Source: Blastocladiella emersonii ATCC 22665 (Eukaryota > Blastocladiomycota > Blastocladiomycetes > Blastocladiales > Blastocladiaceae). From it: a stretch of DNA of 64,000 nucleotides. Shown one piece after another: positions 18,408-29,299 of this stretch. Position 1 is the first letter of the stretch. Every line of letters begins with the position of its first letter. The translations under genes were made by a program, and so were the position numbers. Location of the stretch: positions 1,550,001 to 1,614,000 of the forward strand of contig JANHCV010000008.1 of the NCBI GenBank assembly GCA_025594325.1, written 5' to 3'. The notes beneath the pieces were generated by a model. The model saw only the letters and a list, made by a program, of their open reading frames with translations, did not search any database and had not been told where the DNA came from.

Positions 18408-19640
18408 TTCCCTGTGCTTCGCTCAGTGTGAAGACGGCGTCGTGACGAGTTTCAGCGAGATTTATTGGGCTGCAGAGATGCCAATGCTGCATGTTATCAT
18501 GGTGGAAGCTTCATAGACGATTTCACGGGGCGGGGAGCGAGCAACGGGCAGAAAAGGCCTGGTTTATGAATGTGTTGGGCGGTCAGGTGACCGGTCGCGA
18601 GGGACGACGACGGGCCTAGGTCACGTGGACCAGGTTTTTTCGGGGAGACCACTGGGGTTGAGCCCAGCATTGCTACCAAAACGCACTTGACGATTTCAAT
18701 GGACAGGTAGGCTCTGCGGCTTGGAAGGTTCAGTGTCGGGTTCGCGCGAGTGCGCATCCAGTCGTATTGAATTGCTGGGATGTGCAGCGAACGCGCGCTT
18801 CGCGGCGAGAAACTGTTCTACTGCGTCGACCTTCTGGTTGCGGTTGCCTCCGCAGAGATCGGGGACTACGGCCCTCGTTCGCAGTGATCTCAGCGCGCGA
18901 GGATTACGACGCGAAGCGCGCGACCTCATCTTGGTAGTAGAGTAGCGCGGTGCGACGAGGCGGAGCGCGGCCGAATCTCAAACAGGTGTCGGCCGGGCAG
19001 CTGGTGATCCTCCTCGACGCGCGTCAGCTCAACGATTACGCGCACAAACGGCTCACCCGTCAGCACCTGTCGCCCAACCGCTTCAATCGCCTCATCCGTG
19101 AGCGCCATCGTCACGACAATGATGGCCAGGGCGAGGAGGGAAGTGGCGCTCATGGCCACGGCCGTGGGCAAGCGCAACGGCCCTCGTTGCAAGTTTGGCG
19201 GGCGTGTCCACGAAGTCAGGGGGGAACACGGTAACGAAGTCGCCCTTGCAGGGCGTTCAAAAGTCGGCGCCTATCATGTCGGTTATGGTTCGCGAAAGCT
19301 TCGGGCACTCGAGCACGCACGCGTCGCCCGAAAGCGAGGGCAAGTAAGCAGAGCTCACTGCGCGTCGCCGTGGAGTTTGACCGCCGCGCAGTCGGCGGTT
19401 GATCCAGTGAAGGAACGCGAAAACTGTCAAGTGCGCACCCTATACCAAACACGTACCCCATCGGGTGCCTGTTGGTGTCGGCCGTGAGGCGCGCAGGCGG
19501 GGCAGGTAGAGCGCGACGGCGCCCTGCACGGCCGAGTCGACGAGATGGGCCAACTGCGCGATGGACTTGCCTCTGGACCGTGAATATAAACCGAGAGCAG
19601 ATTAAACGCATTTTAACAGTCCTGTCGTGCCCTTGCGTTT
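18408..19640. other. Probable decayed coding sequence
   Basis: Minus-strand fragments such as ALTDEAIEAVGRQVLTGEPF and VIVELTRVEEDHQLPGRHLF (about 18930-19190) look protein-like but are short and frame-broken. Nothing identifiable. Confidence 0.3.
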
Positions 19641-19642
19641 GA

Positions 19643-19664
19643 GACGCGTCGATCAATCATGTGA
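19643..19664 (+). promoter_or_regulatory. GACGCGTC + CATGTG module upstream of LRR gene D
   Basis: GACGCGTC (19643-19650) and CATGTG (19659-19664), about 113-134 bp before the ATG at 19777. It is the mirror image of the module upstream of LRR gene B. Confidence 0.5.
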
Positions 19665-19776
19665 CGTGAGGCCGCGTTCGAAAACGGGCTGCTCGCCGTG
19701 CGCGCCGCCTTTCGGGCGTCCCCCCATCTTGCCCCTCGTTGACACCCCGTGCAACCAGATGAAAACTTGATGCAAC

Positions 19777-21465
19777 ATGACATTCCAGGCTGTTTTTATC
19801 CCGTCCATCATCGAGCGGATTCTCGTCTTGGCACTTGAGCCGCACCTCGAAGCGGACGGACCCGTTGCCGACGTGGAGTCGCTCTTGCAGTACGCCCGTG
19901 TCCTACCGCGCACTCTCATCCCAAGCGTCGAACGGACTCTCTTGCAGCGCGTACCAAAGTTCTCACTAGATGCGGCAACCGCGCGTGGCAGTTTGCCCGT
20001 GCTGGACCGCTGGGCGGCCCTCGGTCTCCCTCTCGCATGCTCAACCGCTGCTCTCGAAGCGGCCGTGGACGCACAATACCTCGAGACGCTTGAGTGGTGG
20101 CGTGCGTCTGGTAAAATTTACCCCAGCAATGTTCGGGCGTGGCTGGACGGGCTGCATTACCTTTGGGATGTCGACGTTGCTCTCGGTCTCTATCCCATGG
20201 CCGACGACGATCCGAATCGCGCGCTGGCAGTCGACGAGGGCCTCGCCAGCCTGTGCGCCAAAATTGCGGCTGGCACCGCGGATCAGTTCTATCTTGAGTC
20301 GGCGCCCATCTCGTTGGCCGGAGTTCGCATGCTCAACGCAGCCATGGCGAGCCCCACGCAGGCGCTCAAGTCAATCTCGTTTTACGGCTGCACGCTGGAC
20401 CTTCCTCGAGTGCTCGCGCTGCAGCTCCCCGCGTCGTTGCGCGCTGTGCACATTGCAGGCCACTGGCTCGGCGGCTTGTCTAACTCGCCGCCTTCGCCCA
20501 CGACCGCCATGAACTGGCCGCCGGGTCTCGAGTCGCTCGTCATTTCCGAGACCAAGCTGTCTGCCGCCGTACCTCACCTATTTCGTGCCATCCCCGCTAC
20601 GCTTCGGACCCTGTCGATTGCGCTTTGCTCGCTTGACGATCGCGCTACCCTTGACGTTGTTCGCGCTCTTCCGTCGTCCCTTAAGCAGCTTAACCTAACC
20701 GGCAACCATCTCACCGAGACCGGATTTGCAGCAATCGCGTCTCGCCTTCCCGCCTCGCTCCGGAGTCTGTCGATTGGGCACATATCTGGCGACGCGAACA
20801 GCCAGGATATTTTCGCTTCCAGCTCCTCCGCATCCCTGAGCTCACCTTCAGCCGCCGTCCTTCCCGCACAACTTCGGACCATCGAAATCTCGGGGACCGT
20901 TTTGACAAGCCAGCTGGTCAGCACGCTAGGCGATTCGCCGCGGTCCTCTCTTCGTGTGCTCAAGTTTCTTCGCTTTCGATCGGCTAGCACCGATTCAGCA
21001 GCAGCGCTTGCGCGCACACTTCCCGACAGTCTCGAAAATCTGACTGCAGGTGGCTGCTGCTTTCCACAGCTGGGTGTTCCGACACTGCTCTCAGCGCTGC
21101 CGCACTCGCTCACCTTCCTGGACCTCGCCACGTCCAATCTCGGCCCAGCTGGCGCCGAGCTGCTTGCGGCAAAGATGCCTCCTCGTCTCGGCCACCTGAA
21201 CCTGTCGTCAACCAACCTCGGGGATCTGGGTGTTGCGGCGCTTGCTCCAGCACTTCCATCCACGTTGAGCGACTTGCGCCTGAACACCAACAGGATTACA
21301 GACGCTGGTGCGCACATATTGGCGCAGCATCTTCCTGGCGCCCTCAGGAGCCTGGTCATGCCCAACAATCTCGTGACACAGGCAGGGCATGTCGCCATTC
21401 AAGCTTCTGCACCCAAATCGCTCACCTGTCTGGTCGTGCCAGTGACCGGACAGGGGGGTCAGTGA
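19777..21465 (+). CDS. LRR protein D (562 aa)
   Basis: Intact single exon. It starts MTFQAVFIPSIIERILVLAL (F-box-like helix). The ankyrin-like section has VPKFSLDAATARG, LDRWAALGLPLACS and LEWWRASGK. RNI-type LRRs follow from about residue 185 (LPSSLKQLNLTGNHLTETGF, LPSTLSDLRLNTNRITDAG) to the end. It is the mirror partner of gene B across the inverted duplication: same order, opposite strand, nearly the same distance from the axis, but with many substitutions. The most diverged part is the loop around residues 335-355. No membrane segment. Probably an intracellular binding protein; partner unknown. Confidence 0.85.
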   Translation: MTFQAVFIPSIIERILVLALEPHLEADGPVADVESLLQYARVLPRTLIPSVERTLLQRVPKFSLDAATARGSLPVLDRWAALGLPLACSTAALEAAVDAQYLETLEWWRASGKIYPSNVRAWLDGLHYLWDVDVALGLYPMADDDPNRALAVDEGLASLCAKIAAGTADQFYLESAPISLAGVRMLNAAMASPTQALKSISFYGCTLDLPRVLALQLPASLRAVHIAGHWLGGLSNSPPSPTTAMNWPPGLESLVISETKLSAAVPHLFRAIPATLRTLSIALCSLDDRATLDVVRALPSSLKQLNLTGNHLTETGFAAIASRLPASLRSLSIGHISGDANSQDIFASSSSASLSSPSAAVLPAQLRTIEISGTVLTSQLVSTLGDSPRSSLRVLKFLRFRSASTDSAAALARTLPDSLENLTAGGCCFPQLGVPTLLSALPHSLTFLDLATSNLGPAGAELLAAKMPPRLGHLNLSSTNLGDLGVAALAPALPSTLSDLRLNTNRITDAGAHILAQHLPGALRSLVMPNNLVTQAGHVAIQASAPKSLTCLVVPVTGQGGQ

Positions 21466-21977
21466 GCAATCGGGCTGCTTGCGTTTCCAGGAGGAATATA
21501 CGGCCGGTTATAGACGTTTTGATCGCGCGCGCATAGGTTAGTGTCCAGTTGAGGCCGAGTGATGCGAAGGGTGTGAGCCGCGGGTATGGGTGTGCTCTCG
21601 CGCACGTTAAAACGCGTCAGGCCTGAGCGAGCGGCAGCGTCCCGTCCGGAACTGCTGGCCCGGTCGGCCGTGGCCCCGTCATTGCTGTCCATTCCGAGTT
21701 GGGAGAGGTCGAAGCGACACAGCGAGGTCAGAGACGTGCTGCCTCGAACCAGCGCGGTGAGAGCAGCAGCACCGCCGAGGAGGTTGGTCGAAAAGCGAAG
21801 CTCGTTGAGCGTGGCGGCGGGCTGAGCGGCGATCACCGTTGTGGCGCCTCGCGATGAGGCCTTGGTCGCGTCAAGTTTCAGTTCGTGCAAGTTGCGCGGG
21901 AGGCATATCCTTGCCGGATGAGACCAACGGTTGGAGCCGTGAAAGTGGTCTTCGGCGATATCAATCACTCGGACCAA
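21459..21977 (-). pseudogene. LRR gene relic next to right arm
   Basis: Contains VRVIDIAEDHFHGSNR, HELKLDATKASSRGATTVI and ATLNELRFSTNLLGGAAAL, i.e. LRR-like strands. The second part degenerates into low-confidence sequence. It aligns with the relic at 5460-5860 and is convergent with gene D. Probably the surviving 3' part of another LRR gene captured by the inverted duplication. Confidence 0.5.
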
Positions 21978-22184
21978 TTCGAGCAGTTGCAGCAGCGAGG
22001 ACAGAGCGTGAAAGTCAAGGCAGGAACCAGAACGATCTATTTCACGGCGGACCTCGCGCGCGTCGACGAACGCACTGCTGCTTGATTGGCTGTGCGCATC
22101 AAGTTCGACGAGCGCAGTAGCTCGGTAAAACGCGTCGCGACAAAAGGAGGCGCGTGGGGTAACCGACGCGGTGATCCGGGCGGC

Positions 22185-22190
22185 AAAAAA
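22185..22190 (-). terminator. Pol III T-run after tRNA-Arg (right copy)
   Basis: Six A on the plus strand, i.e. T6 directly 3' of the minus-strand tRNA. Confidence 0.8.
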
Positions 22191-22263
22191 CGAGCATACC
22201 AGGGTTCGAACCTGGGTCCTTCAGTGCCGGAAACTGACGCGGTATCCACTCCGCTATATGCCC
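22191..22263 (-). tRNA. tRNA-Arg (anticodon CCG), right copy
   Basis: Exact mirror of the tRNA at 5168-5240, with all stems intact and the same flanks. Confidence 0.92.
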
Positions 22264-22927
22264 TCTCGTGCTGCTGCACAACTGATGGGCGGTCAGGCGG
22301 GATATATAGGCGCGCGACACTTTTCCCGGTCGCCTTCGGTCGGTCAAGGCGGCAGCGACTTGTTGCATTCCCTTCGACAAAGTCGCCATGGCGGAGCGAC
22401 GTGTTGCGCCACTCACGTCACTTCCCACCGCACCATGACGGCCCGATCGGCCGGTCGGCGCTCCTCGTGTGGCTTGCCCCCTTCGCGCTCACTCGCCTGT
22501 CCCGACCTCCGCGGCCAAGGGCGACTCGACCTGCCCCTCTCGGCCACGGCGTCTCGGCGCAACTCCGCGCAACCCAACGCGCGCGTTGACGCCCGGATCG
22601 GGAACAAGGCCGACGGTCGCTCGAACGCGTCGCGCTTCCCACGCTCTCTCCCGATGATCTGGTACCGCTCCACACGACATGAGTGGTGCCGCTGCATCAG
22701 TTGCAACGGCTCGCGGTGCTGTCTGGGAGACGACGGGTGTGCGCCGCAGCGGACCGTTTCGCGTTACCGCAAAGGTTGCTAGTGCTCCGAACGCGTTTCA
22801 GCCTTTTCGCTGTCCATTTATAGGCGTAAGCGGCGGCCGACCGTACATAAACCGCGCGTCCCCCTTCTGCTCTCGCTCTCACCACCAACAGCAACACGAA
22901 GCATATTGCACACACACTCGCAACGAA

Positions 22928-23821
22928 ATGAGCGTCATCCAGCACAACTTCATCGTCTCGCAGGACGCCAGCGGCATGCACATCTCGCAGGACGCGGCCG
23001 TCGGCTCCTTCACGTCGGCGCACGTCGACGCCGGCACGGCCACGGGACTCGTCCAGAACAACATCATCGTGCACAACGCGGCGTCGGGCGCCGACATTGA
23101 CCAGTCGCTGCTGCTCGTCAACGTCACGGACCTGACGGGCCCCGTGCCGCACGGCTTCACGGTCCAGAACAACATCATCCAGGCCAACGACGCGTCGGGC
23201 GTCAACATCCACCAGGCCGGCGACGTCGTCAACGTCGTGTCCGCCGGCGGCCACACGGCCGTCTACGCGACGCCCGGCGTCACTACGGGAACGACGGCGG
23301 TCCAGGCGCAGACGGGCGGCGTCGGCGCGGGCGCGCAGTCGACCACCGTCCACACCACGGTCGGCGGTGCCGACCACGCCGCGGGAGCGACGACGGGCCA
23401 GTGGCAGTCGGCCGCGGGCGACGCCGGCTGGGCACAGACCCAGGTCGTCTCAAGCAACGGGCACGACGTGTCGCAGATCCACTGGACGACGGCCAACCAC
23501 CAGGTCGACGTGGTCGACACGCTGCACGCGGACCAGTGGCAGCTCGGCGCCGGCAGCTCGTCGCAGGGCCAGGTCACGTCCGACACGTTCGTGCACCAGG
23601 CCGCCGCCCCACACGACGACCTGTGGTCGGCCACGCAGTTCCAGGCCCAGGGCACGACCGCCGACCACACGGCGCAGTTCCAGTCGCAGTCGCAGTCGCA
23701 CGACGCCTTCGCGCAGGGCTGGGATCACTCGGCGACGGTCGCTGTGCCCGTCCCAACGCACGAGGCGTCGTCTGCGTGGCACGTTCCGGATTGCTCGACC
23801 GACTTCAGCGGCCTCTGCTAG
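22928..23821 (+). CDS. QNNI-repeat protein, right copy (297 aa)
   Basis: Identical to the left-arm protein. Upstream, TTTATAG near 22816 and CATAAAC at 22847-22853 are the best TATA-like sequences, and ACGCGT lies at 22626-22631. Because the two copies share more than 850 bp of upstream sequence, they should be expressed alike. See the left copy for motif positions and the description of the family. Confidence 0.75.
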   Translation: MSVIQHNFIVSQDASGMHISQDAAVGSFTSAHVDAGTATGLVQNNIIVHNAASGADIDQSLLLVNVTDLTGPVPHGFTVQNNIIQANDASGVNIHQAGDVVNVVSAGGHTAVYATPGVTTGTTAVQAQTGGVGAGAQSTTVHTTVGGADHAAGATTGQWQSAAGDAGWAQTQVVSSNGHDVSQIHWTTANHQVDVVDTLHADQWQLGAGSSSQGQVTSDTFVHQAAAPHDDLWSATQFQAQGTTADHTAQFQSQSQSHDAFAQGWDHSATVAVPVPTHEASSAWHVPDCSTDFSGLC

Positions 23822-23854
23822 TCGCTCTCGCTGTCGCTCTGTCCATACCCACCC

Positions 23855-24283
23855 TCCCGCTTTGCAAATCATTCCATACACAGTTACACATCAATCAATC
23901 AAACTCGCCTCCCGTGTCGACAGGAACAACCTTTGGTGAACAAGCCGTCAGTCGCGACGTGCCGTGAGAGCCGGGAGCGAGAATCGCGTCCGCACACGGC
24001 GACGCATCTCTGTCTCCCACGCGGCGCGAGACATCTAACCGCCAGCCGTCTCCTCGACCGTTTCGTTTTACTCTCCCCGCAACCACTCTCTATGCAATGT
24101 ATCACACTCGCTAGGCCAAATGGATCACGCTCGCACCACGCGCAACTTGAACCTGGGCCTCGATGCTGCCGCCGCCCCAGCGCCCGTGCAAGCGCTCGCC
24201 TGAGGTCACGCACATGTTGAGCAAGTCCGGCTGCCTGTCGCCTGCCCGCGCCGCTGTGACGCGAGCCGCGCGACCCCGCTTGG
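23855..24283. other. Intergenic, no gene recognised
   Basis: Flank of the right arm. Nothing identifiable. Confidence 0.35.
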
Positions 24284-25165
24284 ATGCGGCACGCCGACGC
24301 CTTTCCCTGCCCTCACTGTCGGAGCACTTCCGTGCAAGCGCATGTGCGCAGGTGCCTGTCGAGATGGCCGGCGGTGTTCTCCGCTCCCGCCGACGCGCAC
24401 GGCGTGTGGCGCCTGCTCTGCCTGCTGCTCGGCGACCCGACGCTTCACACCACGTTGCTGAGCGCTGGCATCCTGCACGCGCGCGGCTACGACGTGGACG
24501 CCGTTGCCGTCATGTTCGTGGGATCGCAGAGCACCCATGCGGCTTGCTTGTGCGCCACCTTGGCAAACGCAACCTGTCTTCATGCTCACGCCTTCCTCGC
24601 TGGCCGCCGCGCGTCATGCATGGAGCCCGCTGCCGACCAATGCGTGCTCGGCGGGTACCGCGTCTCGAACGCGCGTGATCCCGCGATACGCGTCGTCGTG
24701 ACGGCGCTCGAGAACGCCGAAGCGCATCGTTGTGGCAACGCCGCTAGCTTCGGCGACCGCACCTGCGACGTGGTCCGGTGCACGTTCATCCAGCGCACGG
24801 CGTTCGACACGGACGCCGCCTCAATCCACGTATTCCACAGCCCTTTGGCGATGACGACCCGGTCGCTGCCTGCGTCGTGCTGGGCGCATCCGCTTGGCCG
24901 CGACAACCCGCCTGTCCCCTCGCATCGCCCTCGCGACCGCTGCCGCCAGCCGCTGCGACCGCGTCAGCTCTCTCGCAACGGCGCCCGCGCTTGCGCCTGC
25001 TTTCAAACTTGCTGCACGCTGGCGAGGGACGGGACCCGCATCATGCCCGCCGAGATATACGCCGACCGCGCGAACGCGCTCCTCGCCGCGCACGACTGCG
25101 AGCTCGGTACCGTGATGCTCGAGCTTGTCGTGCAAGTGCGGCGGCAGCATGATTTGGATCGATAG
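24284..25165 (+). CDS. Hypothetical protein with C2HC-like N-terminus, possible decayed element
   Basis: A 293-codon frame starting MRHADAFPCPHC, with a CPHC...H...C pattern near residues 9-24 resembling retroelement-type zinc fingers. LWLL-type hydrophobic helices follow (VWRLLCLLLGDPTLHTTLLS), then Cys/His-rich sequence. After about residue 195 composition turns proline/arginine-rich and looks out of frame, while TRIMPAEIYADRANALLAAHDCELG near the end looks coding again. No reverse transcriptase or transposase core is seen. I cannot name it. Confidence 0.3.
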   Translation: MRHADAFPCPHCRSTSVQAHVRRCLSRWPAVFSAPADAHGVWRLLCLLLGDPTLHTTLLSAGILHARGYDVDAVAVMFVGSQSTHAACLCATLANATCLHAHAFLAGRRASCMEPAADQCVLGGYRVSNARDPAIRVVVTALENAEAHRCGNAASFGDRTCDVVRCTFIQRTAFDTDAASIHVFHSPLAMTTRSLPASCWAHPLGRDNPPVPSHRPRDRCRQPLRPRQLSRNGARACACFQTCCTLARDGTRIMPAEIYADRANALLAAHDCELGTVMLELVVQVRRQHDLDR

Positions 25166-25865
25166 GCAGCTCCACCACGTCATGGTGGGCGAGGTCGGCG
25201 CGGCGTCTGGAACCCGAACAGGCACGCGGCGCGCCGCGGCAGCATCCCCGTCGTCCACGACAAGAAATTCAGGGACATGTGGCGGGTTGTTACCCGCGGC
25301 CGTCCGCATGTGGCTCGAGCAGCGCTGTACTGCCGCGTGTGCTACACCGAGTCCCTGACCAGCGACACAACGCCGCTGGCGGCCGTGACGTGCTTGACCA
25401 ATGCCACCTGCTTCAAAGTCTTCAACGGCCCAGCCACTCGTTCACGGCCGACCTAATTGCGTGCGCTGCGGCAGTCGCCACGCCTGGCGACACGCCCGAT
25501 CTGGTCCCGCACCGCGACTGCATCATAGCCGTGCCACCAGGGCCGCTGCGATCGTCGTTGGCTCGGCCGCCGGCTAGGCCGTGATCAACCGCGCGACGCG
25601 CGTCAGAGGCATCCGTTACATCGTCAACCTGGGCGCCGTGTTTGCTGTCGAGCTCGCAGCGCTTGGGCGCGCTCATCGGGTGCCCAGGTCCCGGCGTCCT
25701 CTATGCCTTCTCATTGACCTCGGCCGCTTCAAAGAGTCGTGCCCGACGCCGTGCAAGGGCGCGCTCAACGCGGTGAGCGTGATGTTCGCGGTGACGCGCG
25801 TGCGCGAGTGGGACTGGAATAGGAGCAATTCATTTGGATTTCTTCATCCTCGCGCTGCGAAGCTC
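25166..25865. other. Probable decayed coding sequence
   Basis: Scattered protein-like pieces on the plus strand (for example NLGAVFAVELAALGRAH near 25625, SVMFAVTRVREWDW near 25780) without a continuous frame. Confidence 0.3.
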
Positions 25866-26512
25866 TCAATACGACAGCGAATCGTCATACAGCTTGTTAC
25901 CAAACTTATACGTCTCAATGGTTGCGCCCTGCACCTGAATGGACCGTAGGTACACCTGAGCGACCTGTCCCAGAGTCGTTGACGACGTCCAGGTTGCATC
26001 CGCCTGGCCATCACCTGGTCCATCATCCCACAGATCGGTGAATTCGATTTCCAAGTCTTCCAGTTCCTGCGCGAAACTGGGTTATTCGCTGGTGATGCGG
26101 AGCAACCTCGCTCGCCAACCTCTTCGACGCGGCTTTGTGATAAATCTTGGACCCCCAAAAATGTGCAGTCCTCCAAATACTCTTGAGCGCGTCCCGCCGC
26201 CCGGTCCAAGTCGCTGGATGCAAACTCAAGTTGAGAAGCCGTGATCCTGAGATTGTCGCGAATACCTTGAGCAACCAAGTCTGCATAGAAAGCGCCATTT
26301 GAGTCGGCTGCTATCAAAAAGATGCCGGAATCGCGGGAATCTGGCGTCTTGGTAGCGGGATCGCCAATGTCCAGATATATAAGAGACGTTGGAGGTACGT
26401 GGTAACGCGGGACTGTTCGGGACACGTTCCAACGTCCAAGCGGGGCAGAGCAGAGCGAGGCACTCGCAGATTGCTGGAGCATGGCGGTCACTTTGCGAGT
26501 CGTGATAGCCAT
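25866..26512 (-). CDS. Unknown small protein, probably two exons
   Basis: The 5' part (26512 to about 26115) encodes MAITTRKVTAMLQQ..., TSLIYLDIGDPATK, DSGIFLIAADSNGAFYADLV, IRDNLRITASQLEF and AQEYLEDCTFLGVQDLS. The 3' part is in another frame (about 26080 to 25866) and encodes FAQELEDLEIEFTDLWDDG, VAQVYLRSIQVQG and TYKFGNKLYDDSLSY. A GT...CAG pair near 26115/26072 could be a very short intron (~43 nt) joining them; otherwise the gene is frame-broken. Codon use and acidic composition look like a real protein. No family recognised. Confidence 0.45.
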
Positions 26513-27241
26513 TGAGCTGCATGGATGCCGTCATGTTGGCGGAGCTTCAAAGTCCTTTCACAGAGAGGAGCCGGATTCGTAGGCGAGACTTCGCTTCTGC
26601 AGGCGCGGCGGCCAGAAATAAAGTGGCCGGCCACCTGACAAGAGCTGACCTGTTGTCAAGCTTCCTTCAATATATGTATGCATGCACCGAGGCATGCGCA
26701 TGAGCGCGTGGTGCGGATGCAGCATGACAGCCGCATGCCCGACCATGCCTTTTGCGCGGTAACAGTCTAGCACATCAAGCATTTGACAAAGTGCAGCAAG
26801 TTCAAGTTGCGACAAGTTGCATGCGCTAGCGTTGTGTTGATCGTGGCGAAGAACGAGCGAGGCTGACAGCTGCGGCGGGGCCTCCGCCTGGGCCTGCCCG
26901 TGTCTCGCACCGGTCACATGATTTCCAAACGCGTCGCTTCTTGTCTCGCACGAACCTGAAGGGCAGGGTTGGCAGTGATTTTCGGGTCGATTGTATGCAT
27001 TTATCAACAACACCTTTCACCAAGCAGTGCGCTCGTGTCCCTCCAACCGAATCGGAACGAATACCGCTGCCAGGTTGAGTCGTCAGGTTGCGAGCTTGTG
27101 TACCGCGCCAGTGGGTCGCCACCGGCCCACCTGTCTCCCAACGTTACAGCATCGCCTTGGAACTGTCTCCCACAGGACCCCGTCATATCTCGGAGCTGAT
27201 CCAGTTCCTTCCGCCGCTCCCTCTGTTACACCTCTTGATGA
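26513..27241. other. Intergenic
   Basis: No gene recognised. Contains the module at 26915-26935. Confidence 0.4.
26915..26935. promoter_or_regulatory. CACATG + ACGCGTC module
   Basis: CACATG (26915-26920) and ACGCGTC (26929-26935), between the divergent genes at 25866-26512 (minus) and 27242-28693 (plus). Same spacing class as at the LRR genes. Confidence 0.4.
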
Positions 27242-28693
27242 ATGCATCGAATGGAGATCCAAAACAACTCGCAACGGCGCAGCGGCAGCGCCATAGACTG
27301 GGATTCTGAGATCCCTGTGATGAGGGTATTTTGTCAACCCGCTCCGCGACAGCGGCGCCAGTCGTTTTGGCTCACCCGAAGTGTCACAAAGTGCAAAATC
27401 TACCTCGGACCCGAGGCTCGCAAGGCTGCACGAGAGGCTAAACGGGTTGCTCGCCGCGAGGAGGAGGCCGCGAAAAATGCTGCCCGGCAGGCCCGCATTG
27501 TCCCGCGCCGTCCTCCGCCTACGATGCCCACGGGTTCGTATTGCGTTCAACACGCGTCCCAGCCGAGTCGTGGGTGGGAGCTGCCTAGTAACTGATACTT
27601 GCTTCTCATCTTGCGACAGGAATTGGCGAGGACGGCCTGACCGACAAGTTCACAAAGGGTGTGCGGGAGTCCACCATCGCTCTCCCCGCCCTTCCTCACT
27701 CACGCGTTGCATGTAGCGTGGATGGACCATCCGTACCCGATGCCGGCCGAGCTCATCCTGGGCAACTGGACCGCCTCTTCCATCAAGGTGCTCGCAGTCC
27801 ACGAGCTCTGGAACATGAAAGTCCACAGAACCAACCAAAAGGCGCTCCAGCTCGCGAGGTCGGGCTGCATCGCCATCGTGTCGCTCCACGCCGTCGAGTA
27901 CGCCGACGGCGCGGCGGTGCACGCCGCGTGCTCCATGTGCCTCAACGTGTCTCGCGTGGACTACGGCGCGCGGTACACTGCGCCGCGGCCGCAGGAGCTG
28001 TTCGGGTTGCTCGCGCCGTGTAAGCACGCGTTGGCGGCGGCCATCAAGCTCGCGGACCAGCTTCACGCGGATCCGACCTCAGCGATGCACGTCCCGACGT
28101 GCGCGAACCTCGCGCCGTACTTTGGATCGCCCACGCCGCTTCCGACCCCGCCGCACCTGTTTACAGAAACGATCCAGCGCGGCAACGCGACCCTCGACCT
28201 TTTCATTGTGCTTTCAGACGCCCACAGGTTCCTCCCCTTCGCGTGCGTCCCGCGACGCATGCAGGATCCGCCTCGGCTTCGGTGTCTGACTTGTGAGCTC
28301 CACGCAGCCTACTTTTACCAGTGCCCGCACTTCAAGCGCACCTGCCGTGAGCTCGCGACGCTCCCGCCGTCGGTGCTCCCGGCCGAGGATGTGCGGGAGC
28401 TGCAGAAGATGGTTGATGCGGCGAACATAGAAGCTGCAGCAGCTGCAGCGCGTCAAGATCAGCAGCACCGCGAATCCTTGGCGAGCCGAGGTCTGCCCGC
28501 AACGGAGGTTCCGGGGCACTGTGCCGGCGCTTCTGAATCCGCGACTCATGCTCCATCGGCCACTTTTGGACAGGTCGTGCCTGACAGTCGCATGGTCTCT
28601 CAACAGGACTCTCACCTTGGTGCTCTCACGATCTTGTCTACAGCGCCCGTGGCCGCGGCTACCAGCACGCACGTCCTCGTCCCGCGCGCTTAA
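27242..28693 (+). CDS. Unknown multi-exon protein with Cys/His-rich centre
   Basis: Three exons fit: one ending at 27533 (KIYLGPEARKAAREAKRVAR, PPPTMPTG), a 39-nt exon 27620-27658 (IGEDGLTDKFTK), and 27717-28693. The phases agree at both junctions (phase 1). The main exon has YPMPAELILGNWTASSIKV, VHAACSMCLNVSRV, RLRCLTCELHAAYFYQCPHF and a C-terminal coiled coil (NIEAAAAAARQDQQH). Several CxxC and CxxH pairs suggest metal binding. The exact 5' end is uncertain; in-frame methionines lie near 27242. No known family recognised. Confidence 0.5.
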
Positions 28694-29299
28694 GATCTGG
28701 GCCCGATGCACGGCCCCGCACCTTTCATCGCGCGTCACGCACACAACTACACGCGCCCACACCCGTACCCTCGCAATCCCCACGTTGTTGACGCGTTCAA
28801 GCGTGATCTGGCCCATCGCCATCACGCGGCCGCCGCCGCTCAGTCGCTCCAGTTCACGGCCACGACCAGCTACGCTCTCCCGCCACCCGTACCCCCGTAC
28901 CAGCGATTGCGGACACTCTCCCGACCTGGTTCCAGCACGGGTCGACGCTTGCGCCCATCTCGCCGCAGCGGGTCGCAGTCAACCCGCTTCTTGCGCCGAT
29001 CGCACACATGCTCTCATATCAGTGGCGCGATGAGCTGCCGGTGCATCCCCAGCTGGCGGGCGAGGGCAAGGGGGTCCGGTATGGGTATGGCGCGTCGCCA
29101 GGGCTCTTGAGCGGTGTGGGTGGGACGCGCCGGCCGATTGGGCCGAGAGAATGAATGAGTTCCGTATCCATTCTCGTTTTTTTTTCCATGATGGATGGGT
29201 CGATGATCGAACATTCACTATGCCGCGACCCATCTATGAACTCGGGGAGAGCCAACAACCCAAGCAGCACACGCGGACCCAGCCATCAGTAAGTCATCT
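28694..29299. other. Intergenic, 3' flanks
   Basis: Lies between the convergent unknown gene and the nucleoside transporter. Arginine/proline-rich frames only. Confidence 0.4.

Larger units (their letters stand above)
22058..23854. repeat. Right arm of ~1.8-kb near-perfect inverted repeat
   Basis: Mirror of 3577-5373 (position sum 27431) with the same gene content. Downstream of 23854 only scattered similarity remains for about 20 bp. Confidence 0.93.

Noticed and set aside
26513-27013. 151-codon minus-strand frame at 26558-27013
   Set aside because: No recognisable domain, runs over the CACATG/ACGCGTC module, and composition is unremarkable.
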